Notes under the pieces: model-generated
Database searches by the model: none
Seen by the model: the letters and a program-made list of their open reading frames with translations, nothing else
What the model was told of the DNA's origin: nothing
Source: Actinobacteria bacterium OK074
GTDB lineage: Bacteria > Actinomycetota > Actinomycetes > Streptomycetales > Streptomycetaceae
Length of the DNA: 45,211 bases
Assembly (NCBI GenBank): GCA_001298575.1
Contig: LJCV01000293.1
Span: 1 to 45,211 of the forward strand
Direction of reading: 5' to 3'
Program-made: the position numbers and the translations under genes
In this document: positions 15,756 through 23,172 of the stretch, piece after piece
Numbering within the stretch: the stretch's first letter is position 1
How the letters are laid out: every line of letters starts with the position of its first letter

Positions 15756-16669
15756 TCCGGCTCCGGGTCGACGACGAGAGCCTGAACGCCGTACGCCTGA
15801 CGTTCAGTCCGCTGTGGGAGACGATCGGGAGCCTCGGCATCCTGGCCCGCTACCGCGGCGAGGCGCCCTCCCCCTACACCGGGTGGGTGCGGGGCGTACG
15901 CGCCGGGATGCCGCGGGAGCTGACCGCCGGCCTGGTCGACGCCCTGCGGGACACCGCCTCCCCGCTGTTCCCGCCGGGCTTCGTGCCGGTCCCCGACCCG
16001 GCGCGGAACACCTTCGCGGCGGAACTGGAGCACGTGCGCCGAACCCACGCGGACGCTCCGGGCACGGCGCGGCTGACCGGGCTGCTGGAGGAGTACTGGG
16101 ACTGGGCGGTCGCCCCCTACTGGACCGCCATCCGCTCCTCGCTGGAGGAGGAGATCCTCTTCCGGGGCCGCACGCTCGCCGTGGCGGGCGCCGAGGCCAT
16201 GCTCGGCGAGCTGGGCGGCCGGGTGCTGTGGGAACGGCCGCGGCTGACCGCGCCGTACCACCGGGATCTCGATCTGACCGTCACCCGCTCGCGGCTGCTG
16301 CTCGTGCCCACGGTGTTCGCGGGCGGGCTGCGGCTGTTCATGGCGGAGCCGGCCACCGTGGCCATGTCCTACCAGGCCCGCGCCACCGGCCACTTCCACG
16401 TGCTGACGGCGCGGGCGCCCGACCGGGAGGCCGAGGACCGGCTGGCCCTGCTGCTGGGGAAAGGGCGCGCCCAGGTCGTGCGGACCCTGGAGTCGCCGAA
16501 GACGACCACCGCGGTGGCCGCGACGCTGGGGCTGGCGAAGAGCACCGTCTCCCAGCACCTGACGGTGCTCACCGACGCGGGGCTGGTGTGGCGGCAGCGG
16601 CTGGGCGGGCGGGTCTTCTACCGGCTCGACGACGGCGGCCTCGCGCTCCTGCGGCAACTGGGACTGTGA
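15752..16669 (+). CDS. ArsR-family regulator with DUF5937-like N-terminal domain
   Basis: 305 residues. The N-terminal 220 residues resemble the DUF5937-type domain found in Streptomyces regulators (start like VRLTFSPLWETIGSL). The C-terminus (about 230-300) is an ArsR winged helix with TTTAVAATLGLAKSTVSQHLTVLTD as helix-turn-helix and a basic wing (RVFYRL). No cysteine metal site of classical ArsR sensors is evident, so the ligand is probably a metabolite. It is the last gene of the NagA-cupin operon, so it may be autoregulatory; the palindrome at 10415-10434 is a candidate target. It converges with the gene at 16679. Confidence 0.8.
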   Translation: MIRLRVDDESLNAVRLTFSPLWETIGSLGILARYRGEAPSPYTGWVRGVRAGMPRELTAGLVDALRDTASPLFPPGFVPVPDPARNTFAAELEHVRRTHADAPGTARLTGLLEEYWDWAVAPYWTAIRSSLEEEILFRGRTLAVAGAEAMLGELGGRVLWERPRLTAPYHRDLDLTVTRSRLLLVPTVFAGGLRLFMAEPATVAMSYQARATGHFHVLTARAPDREAEDRLALLLGKGRAQVVRTLESPKTTTAVAATLGLAKSTVSQHLTVLTDAGLVWRQRLGGRVFYRLDDGGLALLRQLGL

Positions 16670-16678
16670 GCGGCGCGG

Positions 16679-17476
16679 TCAGGACGTCCGTACGCGCATG
16701 GCGAGGTCCTGGCAGACGGTCAGCACGCCGGTGATCCACGGCCGGGGGTCGTCCGGGTCGTAGTCCCGCATCGTCTCCACCGTCCAGTACTCCTCGAACG
16801 ACAGCGCCCGCGGGGCGGCGGCCCGGAACCGGTTGGGCCGCCACTTGGGGATGTGGCTGCCGTACTCGCCCTCTCCCTCCAGCAGCGCGTCGACGGCGCG
16901 GCCGAAGGCGGTCCGGGCCGAGATGGTGGCGCTCTCCAGATCGCCGGACTCCATCTGGCCCAGGGCGTCCTCGACCGCGTTGGCCGCCTCGCTGAGGGAG
17001 CGCGTGACCATGAAGGACCGGAACGCCGACCGCTCCAGCCGCTCCTGGCTGTGCGCGATCCACTGCTCGCCCCACAGCGGCAGGCAGTTGCCGAGCCTGG
17101 CCAGCGACAGTTCCTCGCGCCAGGACAGCGGCTCCTCGGGGACGGTGCCGCCGTCCTCGTACGCCTGCCAGGACACCTTGGCGAGCATCTGGTCGAACTG
17201 GCCGGCCACCCAGTACGTCACCTCCCACCGCCGGTCGCGGGCGTAGAACGTCCGGCCGCGGACGAACGGCGGATCCAGCGGTACGGGCACCTCGGTGCCG
17301 GTACCGGTGTGCTGCCCGGCGGCGGTGACGACGTAGATGTCGAAGTCGCTGCGCGCGTTGTGCCAGCCGCGGGCGGCGCTGCCGACGACGAAGGCGGCCA
17401 GGGCGTCCGCGGGCAGGAGGTTCCGCTCGCGCAGCGGCGTCAGCCAGTCGTTCCGGGTCGTGGTCGTGTGGAGCAC
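16679..17476 (-). CDS. Nucleotidyltransferase-fold protein 2 (paralogue of 9556)
   Basis: 265 residues with VVGSAARGWHNARSDFDIYVV (Gly32-Ser33; Asp44, Asp46), the Pol beta-type nucleotidyltransferase signature. It shares a layout with the gene at 9556: RRWE(V/L)..YW, KVSW(Q/E)A(Y/F)E and YW(T/A)VETMRD(Y/F)DP segments occur in both. It lies 40 bp downstream of the MFS gene, as the last gene of the operon that starts with the 22-residue peptide. GAAGGA precedes the GTG start by 6 nt. Retention of two diverged copies, each associated with a PqqD-like domain, hints at two modification steps or a heteromer. Substrate unknown. Confidence 0.8.
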   Translation of the reverse strand: MLHTTTTRNDWLTPLRERNLLPADALAAFVVGSAARGWHNARSDFDIYVVTAAGQHTGTGTEVPVPLDPPFVRGRTFYARDRRWEVTYWVAGQFDQMLAKVSWQAYEDGGTVPEEPLSWREELSLARLGNCLPLWGEQWIAHSQERLERSAFRSFMVTRSLSEAANAVEDALGQMESGDLESATISARTAFGRAVDALLEGEGEYGSHIPKWRPNRFRAAAPRALSFEEYWTVETMRDYDPDDPRPWITGVLTVCQDLAMRVRTS

Positions 17477-17516
17477 GTCAGTTCCTTCGTCGGGAGGTGC
17501 GCATCGTAGTCCCGGG

Positions 17517-18842
17517 TCAGCTCCGCGGTGCGTCGCCGAGGTCGCGGCGGCGGCCCACCGGGCTCAGCAGCAGGATCAGCGGCGGGAGCAGGCTCGCCGC
17601 GCAGAACAGCGCCAGGGCCGGGCGCAGGCCCACGGCCGTGGCGAGCAGACCGCTGCACGCGGCGCCCAGCGGCAGCGCGCCCCAGGACACGAAGCGGACC
17701 GTGGCCATCACCCGCGACAGCAGGTCCGCGGGCGACTCGGTCTGCCGGTGGGTGCGGGCCATGATGCTGCCCGTCACCGCGCCGCAGGCGAACGCGGCGT
17801 AGCCGACGGCGTAGAAGTAGATGTTCCCGAGTCCGGTGGTGAGCGGGGTCAGCAGGGTGAGCAGACCGCCCGCGAACCCCGCCACGATCATGGCGCGGGC
17901 GGTGCCGACCCGCCGGGCGAGGCGGGTGGCGATGGCCGAGCCGATCAGCCCGCCGACACCCTCCATGGCGATCATGACGCCGACGACTCCGGCCGACACA
18001 TGGGCCTCGCGCACGAGGTACAGCGGGGTCAGCGCGACCAGCCCGGCGGTCACGAAGTTCGCCGTGGTGGCCCAGATCAGACAGGGCCGCATGACCGGGT
18101 GCCGGACGACGAAGTTCCAGCCCTCCCGGATCAACTGCGCTGTCCTGGTGGGCGGTTGGGGCTCGGGGTGGCGTTCGGGCAGCGTCCGCAGGGTCACGGC
18201 CGACACCAGGTAGCTCACGGCGTCGACGGCCAGGACACCGACGGGGCCGAAGAGCTGGACGAGCACACCGCTCAGGGACGGCCCGCCGGTCAGGGTGACG
18301 GCCTCGGTGCCCGACATCAGGCTGTTGCGGGCGTTCAGTTCCTTCTTGTCGACGACGGCCGGCAGGAAGGTCGAACTGCCGATGTCGAAGAGCACGGTCG
18401 CCGAACTCGTGACGAGCGCCACCACGACCAGGTACGGGTAACTGAGGTGACCGAGCCACCAGGCCACCGGTACGGAGCCGATGGCGGCCGTCCGGACGAG
18501 GTCCAGCGTCACCTGTAGTGCGCGCAGGGGGTGGCGCCGGACGATGACCCCGGCCGGCAGGCCCAGGAACAGCCAGGCCGCCTGGCCCGCCGCCGCGAGC
18601 AGCGTGACCTGGAGGGCCGACACGTCGAGCAGGGTGACGGCCACCAGGGGCAGCGCCACCGCGGTCATGGCCGAGCCGGCGCCGCTCACGGTCGCGGCCA
18701 GCCAGAACCGCCAGAACAGGCCGGCCGCGGAGGGGCCGGGAGGGGGCTGGGAGGCGGGGGGCGCCTGGGATGCCTGGGAGTTCACGGAGTCCATGGGGTC
18801 CTCGGAGTCCGGGGGCGTCGACCCGGATGCGGGCATGGTCAT
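17517..18842 (-). CDS. MFS transporter 2 (drug/peptide efflux type)
   Basis: 441-residue major facilitator with about 12 hydrophobic segments after a Pro/Ser-rich cytosolic N-terminus. It resembles the enterobactin-exporter-like (EntS/MFS_3) group. A PVAWWLGHLS segment recurs almost exactly in the MFS protein at 30868 (PVAWWLGRLS), so the two are paralogues. It presumably exports the product or an intermediate and may give self-resistance. ATG 18842 has GAGAGAG 8 nt upstream and lies 13 bp after the oxygenase stop; an upstream start at 18893 would overlap that gene. Confidence 0.85.
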   Translation of the reverse strand: MTMPASGSTPPDSEDPMDSVNSQASQAPPASQPPPGPSAAGLFWRFWLAATVSGAGSAMTAVALPLVAVTLLDVSALQVTLLAAAGQAAWLFLGLPAGVIVRRHPLRALQVTLDLVRTAAIGSVPVAWWLGHLSYPYLVVVALVTSSATVLFDIGSSTFLPAVVDKKELNARNSLMSGTEAVTLTGGPSLSGVLVQLFGPVGVLAVDAVSYLVSAVTLRTLPERHPEPQPPTRTAQLIREGWNFVVRHPVMRPCLIWATTANFVTAGLVALTPLYLVREAHVSAGVVGVMIAMEGVGGLIGSAIATRLARRVGTARAMIVAGFAGGLLTLLTPLTTGLGNIYFYAVGYAAFACGAVTGSIMARTHRQTESPADLLSRVMATVRFVSWGALPLGAACSGLLATAVGLRPALALFCAASLLPPLILLLSPVGRRRDLGDAPRS

Positions 18843-18855
18843 GTCATCGACTCTC

Positions 18856-19902
18856 TCATGGCCTGGTGGCACTCGTCGGGCTCCGGAGTTCACTCAGGAG
18901 CAGTCCGGCCTCCTCGAAGGAGGCCAGCGTGCGGGCGTCGTCGAGTGCTCCGGCCTCGGCGAGGTAGTGCGTGAGCTGGGCCGCCGCCCCCGCGACGGAG
19001 CGCCGCACCGTGTGCGGCGGCCAGGACTCCGCGACGACCTGGTCGATCTCGTCGGTGCTCAGCCCGACCCCGCGCAGGTGGTGGGCGGTCTGGAGGTAGT
19101 CCGGTTCGAGGAAGGCGTGGATGGCCGTCGGCACCAGCGGCCCGACGGCCTGCCGCTCCCGCGGTGTCAGGGCCGGCCACAGGTGGCGCAGCACCGACCG
19201 GAAGTAGACGTGGTGCCGGCCCTCGTCCTCCGCGTGGTCGCGCACCACCTCGCGCACCGGCCGGTACAGCCGCTCGTCGCGCGGGATGTCCGCGAGGATG
19301 CTCGATATCAGGGTCTCGCTGACCACCGCGAACAGCAGCGACTCCACGCCCCTGATCTCGTGCGGCAGCCGCTCCCGCAACTCGTCCAGGCGCGACAGGA
19401 ACGCCGGCGCCGCCGCGTCCGCGGTGTGCGGCCCCGGAACGCCGGTCTCCGCGGCGATCCGGCACGCGAAGTCGTACGAGAACTGGGCGTGCCACGCCTC
19501 GTCGGTGACGATCTTGTAGGCGTCGGCCCGCATCGGCTCCGGCAGGACCAGCCCCGAGCGCCCGCGGCTGATCTTCACGGCGACCGGGATGACGGCGAGG
19601 TTCTCCAACTCGGTCGTGAAGTGCAGGTAGTCGTACAGCCGCCGCAGCAGCAGCCCCTCGACCACGTCCTCGCCCAGGGCCGTCACCAGCGGGTGCCCGA
19701 CCACGGGATACAGCTCCGGCGGGAAGTAGAGACCGGCCTGCCCGCCCTCGAAGTCGCGCCGTGGCCGCCGGCGGACGCTCGCGAGGGCGTCCCAGCGCCC
19801 GAAACGGCTGGAGTACTCGGCGGTGGACCGGGCCCTGCTCTCGGCGCGCCCTCGTATCAACTGCTCCTGGAACGCTCGGATGTGCATGGCCGCCCCGGTC
19901 AT
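18856..19902 (-). CDS. AurF-type diiron N-oxygenase 2
   Basis: 348 residues. Candidate diiron ligands are Glu100 (TELEN), Glu135 and His138 (DEAWH), Glu196 (VSETL), His223 (VRDH), Glu227 and His230 (EDEGRHH). From the second ligand on, these positions are within one residue of the AurF ligands as I remember them. It shares VREVVRDHAEDEGRHH-type sequence with the gene at 5299 but is clearly diverged, so the two probably oxidise different amines. The ATG overlaps the Asn-synthetase-like stop (ATGA, 19899-19902), so it is tightly coupled to that enzyme; its substrate may be the amide or amine that enzyme makes. A CHP-like heme-oxygenase fold is not supported. Confidence 0.87.
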   Translation of the reverse strand: MTGAAMHIRAFQEQLIRGRAESRARSTAEYSSRFGRWDALASVRRRPRRDFEGGQAGLYFPPELYPVVGHPLVTALGEDVVEGLLLRRLYDYLHFTTELENLAVIPVAVKISRGRSGLVLPEPMRADAYKIVTDEAWHAQFSYDFACRIAAETGVPGPHTADAAAPAFLSRLDELRERLPHEIRGVESLLFAVVSETLISSILADIPRDERLYRPVREVVRDHAEDEGRHHVYFRSVLRHLWPALTPRERQAVGPLVPTAIHAFLEPDYLQTAHHLRGVGLSTDEIDQVVAESWPPHTVRRSVAGAAAQLTHYLAEAGALDDARTLASFEEAGLLLSELRSPTSATRP

Positions 19903-22070
19903 CCGTCGAACGAGATCAGCTGCTGGTCGAGGAGCGCGTCCAGTTCCGCCCGGACCTCCTCCAGGGCGACACCCGCCCCGCTCAGCGCCTCCGCCAGGGT
20001 GACCTCACCGTCCAGCCGGCGCAGCACCCGCAGAACGGGGGCGTCCGCGTCGAGTACGAACTCGATCTGCCCGTCGTTGGCCAGGTACTCGTCGCCGTCG
20101 GCGCCGGTCAGCAGGAGCAGGCCCTTCGCGGGCACCGGTACCCGGGACGGGTCGTGGGCCTTGACCGGCGCGGCGAACAGCTCCTCGGTGTCCGTCACGG
20201 GATGCCGTCCGGCGGGCAGCACGGACCGCACCGCACCGGCGCTCGTGTCCTCCAGCCGCGGTGTGCTCGCCGCCAGTTCGGCCAGCAGGCCCATGTTCAC
20301 CACCCGGAGCAGCAGTTCCACCGACACGGAGTCGGTGTCCCCGTCGCCGAAGCCGGCCAGGCCGCGCCGGATGGCGGGGCCGTCCAGGTAGGTGTCGGCG
20401 CCCGGCGCGGCGAGCGCCCGCTCCACCAGCTGGTGGCCGTCGGCCCGCATCAGGCGGACGAGCATGCGGTAGGCGTGGCCGGTGCCGGGGCCGTAGAAGA
20501 AGGGGCCCTTGGGCCGCTCGGCGATGCGGCGCGGCAGCCGGGAGCGCATCGCGTCCCGCAGAATCCGCTTGTCCCACAGCAGGCGCGGGCGCAGCGCGGG
20601 CGGTACGACGGCGGTCAGTTCGACCAGCCGGTGGTCGAGGAACGGGACGCGCGCCTCGATGCCGCTGCCGGCCGCCGTGCGGTCCTCGTGCCACACGTTG
20701 TACTGCTCGATCTTGCTGTACTCGGACCCGATGTACGCCCGGTAGACGTCCGTGTCCCCGCCGCCGCGCAGGCTCGCCAGCGCGTCGTCCGACAACAGCG
20801 ACTCCTCGCCGCGCCACCAGTGCCGCAGCGCGGGATGCCCGTCGAGCGCGGTGGCGCGGTCCATCTCCCCGAGGCCGTCCAGGAAGGTGCCCCAGTCGCC
20901 CGCCATGTCCTTGGAGTAGCCGCCGTTGAACTCGTCGCTGGCGGCACCGAGCAGCATGCCCCGCAGCTCCGGCCGCTCGGCCCGGGCGAACCGGTGCAGC
21001 TCGTGCTTGTAGTAGATCTCCGGGCCCGTCATCGGTGTCTCGCTCAGCCACAGCAGCCGCGTCCACTCCTCGGGAGTGGGTACGTCGTCGGGGCCGAAGA
21101 CGACCTGGTGGTTGTGGACGCCCAGCTCCCGGGCCAGCCAGTCGGAGTGCTCGGCGTCGCCGTTGGCCCGGGTGCCGCCGCTGAGCGCGGTGAACGTGTG
21201 GATGTCCGGTACCCGCTCGCGCGCGAACGCCAGCACCGCCGCCGAGTCGATCCCGCCGGACAGGAAGAGGCCCAGCTCGGTGTCCGCGGTCGCGCACTCC
21301 CGGACGGACTCCTCCAGCAGGTCGCCGTAGCGCTGTACGAAGGTGTCCGCGTCGGTCGACTCGTCGGCCTCGGTGGGCAGTTCCCAGTAGCGGTGCCGGG
21401 TCGTCCGGCCGTCGCGCAGGTCCACGCGCAGCACGGTGGCCGCCGGGACGCTCTCCACGCCCTCGAACCAGGTGCACGTCTCCGGCGCGCTGAACCGGGG
21501 CGCGGCCGTCAGCGCCGGAACGGCGAGCGCCCGCTCCCAGTCGAAGCGGCGGGGGGTCGCCGGGTCGACGAACAGGCCCTTGATCTCCGAGGAGAGGACC
21601 ATCCGTTCGCGGGTGCGGTGGTAGTAGAGGGGCTTGATGCCGAACCGGTCGCGGGCCAGGACCAGTTGTCCGCGCGCCCGGTCCCACAGGATGACCGCGA
21701 ACATGCCGCGCACGTCGCGCAGGAAGTCCAGACCGTGCTGCCGGTACAGGTAGAGGAGCACCTCGCAGTCCGAGCCGGTCTTCAGCCGTACGTCGGAGGG
21801 GAGGGCGGCGGCGAGTTCCCGGTGGTTGTACACCTCGCCGTTGGCGATCAGCACCAGGTTGCCGTCGTCACTGACCAGCGGCTGGGTGCCGTCCGACGGG
21901 TCCACCAGGGAGAGCCGGGTGAAGGCCAGTCCCACGGGACCGTCGCGGAGCAGTTCCCGCTCGTCCGGGCCCCGGTGCTGCAGTACGTCGGCCAGTTCGG
22001 CCAGAAGGGCGTCCGTCTCCGGGCCGAGGAGACCGCCGTCAAGTCGGGCTATGCCAGCGAGACCACACAT
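19899..22070 (-). CDS. Asparagine-synthetase-like enzyme with C-terminal PqqD-like domain
   Basis: 723 residues. The N-terminus is a complete class II glutamine amidotransferase (Cys2 of MCGLAGI, NGE at 77-79, SD at 100-101). The synthetase domain has the pyrophosphate loop SGGIDS at 271-276. Residues ~640-723 form an added PqqD-like winged helix (LDGEVTLAEALSG, then a DALLDQQLISF end) that is absent from housekeeping AsnB (about 550-640 residues). The synthetase half activates a carboxylate as adenylate and couples ammonia or an amine; lasso peptide cyclases use the same fold. The gene follows a 22-codon peptide gene by 99 bp, separated by a stem-loop, with AAGGA before its ATG. I infer that the PqqD-like part docks that peptide. 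Confidence 0.85.
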   Translation of the reverse strand: MCGLAGIARLDGGLLGPETDALLAELADVLQHRGPDERELLRDGPVGLAFTRLSLVDPSDGTQPLVSDDGNLVLIANGEVYNHRELAAALPSDVRLKTGSDCEVLLYLYRQHGLDFLRDVRGMFAVILWDRARGQLVLARDRFGIKPLYYHRTRERMVLSSEIKGLFVDPATPRRFDWERALAVPALTAAPRFSAPETCTWFEGVESVPAATVLRVDLRDGRTTRHRYWELPTEADESTDADTFVQRYGDLLEESVRECATADTELGLFLSGGIDSAAVLAFARERVPDIHTFTALSGGTRANGDAEHSDWLARELGVHNHQVVFGPDDVPTPEEWTRLLWLSETPMTGPEIYYKHELHRFARAERPELRGMLLGAASDEFNGGYSKDMAGDWGTFLDGLGEMDRATALDGHPALRHWWRGEESLLSDDALASLRGGGDTDVYRAYIGSEYSKIEQYNVWHEDRTAAGSGIEARVPFLDHRLVELTAVVPPALRPRLLWDKRILRDAMRSRLPRRIAERPKGPFFYGPGTGHAYRMLVRLMRADGHQLVERALAAPGADTYLDGPAIRRGLAGFGDGDTDSVSVELLLRVVNMGLLAELAASTPRLEDTSAGAVRSVLPAGRHPVTDTEELFAAPVKAHDPSRVPVPAKGLLLLTGADGDEYLANDGQIEFVLDADAPVLRVLRRLDGEVTLAEALSGAGVALEEVRAELDALLDQQLISFDG

Positions 22071-22080
22071 GTGTATTCCT

Positions 22081-22104
22081 TCGACGCGGGAGACCCGGCG
22101 TCGA
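22081..22104 (-). promoter_or_regulatory. Stem-loop next to the Asn-synthetase ribosome site
   Basis: TCGACGC (22081-22087) pairs with GCGTCGA (22098-22104), and an inner GGG pairs with CCC with one bulged G. On the minus-strand mRNA the stem ends exactly where the AAGGA ribosome site of the Asn-synthetase-like gene starts (22080-22076), so it could limit or position translation of that gene. Confidence 0.45.
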
Positions 22105-22114
22105 AGACCCCGGG

Positions 22115-22152
22115 CAGGACGTACGCACCCGGAAAAGGATGCGTACGTCCTG
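22115..22152 (-). promoter_or_regulatory. Perfect 13-bp stem-loop between peptide and Asn-synthetase genes
   Basis: CAGGACGTACGCA (22115-22127) is the exact reverse complement of TGCGTACGTCCTG (22140-22152), with a 12-nt loop. It lies 17 bp after the peptide stop on the minus-strand transcript. No U-run follows, so it is probably a partial terminator or RNA-stabilising hairpin. Hairpins in this position are common after small precursor genes and make the peptide more abundant than the enzymes encoded downstream. Confidence 0.7.
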
Positions 22153-22169
22153 ACGAGATGTGTCTGAGA

Positions 22170-22238
22170 TCAGACGAGCGAACGCAGAACGGTGCTCTGC
22201 GTGACCGTCTTGGCGGTCGGCTTGGAGTACTGGCGCAT
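22170..22238 (-). CDS. 22-residue peptide with YxxP motif, candidate RiPP-like scaffold
   Basis: A 23-codon ORF (with stop) too short for routine gene calling. The peptide starts MRQYSKPTAKTVTQS and ends VLRSLV. It is preceded by GGGAGGAGGTGAT, nearly the full complement of the 16S rRNA 3' end and stronger than the other ribosome sites in the cluster, with 4-5 nt to the ATG. Tyr4-x-x-Pro7 resembles the YxxP recognised by PqqD-like domains in lasso leaders; the downstream Leu, Gly and Thr of the lasso pattern are not kept at their usual spacing. It has no Asp, Glu, Cys or Gly, so its only carboxylate is the C-terminus. A stem-loop and then an Asn-synthetase/PqqD fusion follow. Translation is very likely; the scaffold role is inference. 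Confidence 0.75.
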   Translation of the reverse strand: MRQYSKPTAKTVTQSTVLRSLV

Positions 22239-22362
22239 GCGAATCACCTCCTCCCAGGGGAATTCCCGGTGCGGGGCGCCTCGTTCGAGGCATCCGCTTT
22301 CCGGATGAGAGAAGCAGAACACAGGCTGTCGGCCGCCGCCCAGGCATTCGTTTCTGAACGAA
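22239..22362 (-). promoter_or_regulatory. Structured 5' leader and inverted repeats upstream of the peptide gene
   Basis: Upstream of the strong ribosome site are GGGAATTCCC (22258-22267), a perfect GCCTCG-TT-CGAGGC hairpin (22278-22291), an adjoining CATCCG-CTTTC-CGGATG hairpin (22291-22307) and TTCGTT-TCTG-AACGAA (22347-22362). The first three would lie in the 5' untranslated RNA if transcription starts further upstream; the last is a plausible operator. No known riboswitch class was recognised and no promoter hexamers were certain. Confidence 0.45.
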
Positions 22363-22365
22363 CAC

Positions 22366-22442
22366 GGGCGTCCCAGCAGGAGTTACGGGGCGTCCCAGCA
22401 GGAGTTGAGGCGGGGGTTGAGGCCGGAGTTGGGGCCGGAGTT
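22366..22442. repeat. 22-bp and 12-bp tandem repeats
   Basis: A 19-bp unit beginning GGGCGTCCCAGCAGG occurs at 22366-22384 and again at 22388-22406 (22-bp period). It is followed by three 12-bp units: GAGGCGGGGGTT (22407-22418), GAGGCCGGAGTT (22419-22430) and GGGGCCGGAGTT (22431-22442). They lie in the 640-bp divergent gap between the peptide gene and the carrier-protein gene and do not look coding. Confidence 0.7.
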
Positions 22443-22591
22443 GGGCAAGCCCCAGGGGCCGGGCTCCGGGGCCGTCCCCGGTGGACCCGCCGGCCGCCGG
22501 GCCAACGTTCGTGCAGCTCAGGCCGGTTGTCGGGGCACCGACCGGAGTGATCCCCGCCCCGGCGACCGGGCCGCCCCGGGGCATCGGCGTC

Positions 22592-22683
22592 CGGCGGAAG
22601 ACCGGCCGGAAGACCGGCCGGAAGAGCGGAGGAAGACCGACGGAAGGACGACGGAAGGCCGGCGGAAAGATCGGCCGGAAGAT
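22592..22683. repeat. Eight-copy 11/12-bp tandem repeat, consensus CGGCCGGAAGAC
   Basis: Eight head-to-tail units start at 22592, 22603, 22615, 22627, 22638, 22649, 22660 and 22672. Each contains CGG-GGAAG or a one-base variant. The 11-12 bp period places copies on nearly the same face of the helix, as in iterated regulator sites. ORFs can be drawn through it but they are low-complexity and lack other support. No spacers of CRISPR type are present. Confidence 0.7.
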
Positions 22684-22735
22684 CGCAATCGAAATCCCGG
22701 ACACCGCGTCAGACCGCCTCTTGCGATGCACCGAT

Positions 22736-22752
22736 AGCAGTGTTTTACTGCT
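22736..22752. promoter_or_regulatory. Inverted repeat upstream of the carrier-protein operon
   Basis: AGCAGT (22736-22741), GTTTT, ACTGCT (22747-22752): a perfect 6-bp-arm inverted repeat 127 bp before the carrier-protein start. It may be an operator or an RNA hairpin. No U-run follows on either strand, so a terminator is unlikely. Confidence 0.4.
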
Positions 22753-22878
22753 CGGGCCGAAAGCCGCCACCACCTTCCGTGCCTGGCGCCAGGGGACACG
22801 TCCGCGCATTGAGTCGATGCCGTTGAATGTCCATCCTGATCTTTTCTGCCCTACTGCGCAGCAGCATCGGAGAGTGGC

Positions 22879-23172
22879 GTGCGAGAACTGAAGACATCGG
22901 ACTCCGCCGCGCGCCGGGTGAAGAACATCCTGGTCCGCGTGAAAGAACTCGGTATCGCTCCCGAGGAGATCGGGGACGAGCAGTTCCTCACCTCTGAGGA
23001 AATCGGTCTGGACTCGTTGTCCCTGCTCGAAGTCATTGTTCGGCTGGAGGCCGAGTTCGGGATCCTGATACCGGACTCCGAGGTGTTCCACGCACAACTC
23101 GAAACCGTCGGGAACCTGACGGAACTGGTCGGACAGCACAGGGAAAACGAGGGAACGGACTCCGGCACATGA
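22879..23172 (+). CDS. Acyl/peptidyl carrier protein
   Basis: 97-residue free-standing carrier protein. EIGLDSLSLLE contains the Ser46 that would carry phosphopantetheine, in the DSL motif typical of acyl carrier proteins. The rest is helical with a family-typical hydrophobic pattern (LLEVIVRLEAEFGILIPD). It is the first gene of the right-hand operon; the GTG start has GGAGAG upstream, and the stop overlaps the TrpB-like start (ATGA). It would hold an intermediate activated by the adenylating ligase at 26522. No phosphopantetheinyl transferase is in the window. Confidence 0.87.
   Translation: MRELKTSDSAARRVKNILVRVKELGIAPEEIGDEQFLTSEEIGLDSLSLLEVIVRLEAEFGILIPDSEVFHAQLETVGNLTELVGQHRENEGTDSGT

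Noticed and set aside
18856..18893. Longer start for MFS 2 at 18893
   Set aside because: It would overlap the N-oxygenase coding end; ATG 18842 has a suitable ribosome site and normal spacing.
22170..22238. Classical lasso peptide precursor
   Set aside because: YxxP, a PqqD-like protein and an Asn synthetase fit in part, but the peptide has no core: no Asp or Glu to close a ring, only 22 residues, and no leader protease gene is visible.
22592..22683. CRISPR array
   Set aside because: Units are 11-12 bp, directly adjacent, without spacers, and there are no cas genes.
22736..22752. Terminator of one of the divergent operons
   Set aside because: The hairpin has no U-run and lies upstream, not downstream, of both adjacent operons.
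22481..22891. Coding sequence through the repeat region
   Set aside because: The translation is low-complexity and repeat-driven, has no ribosome site, and runs into the carrier-protein start.
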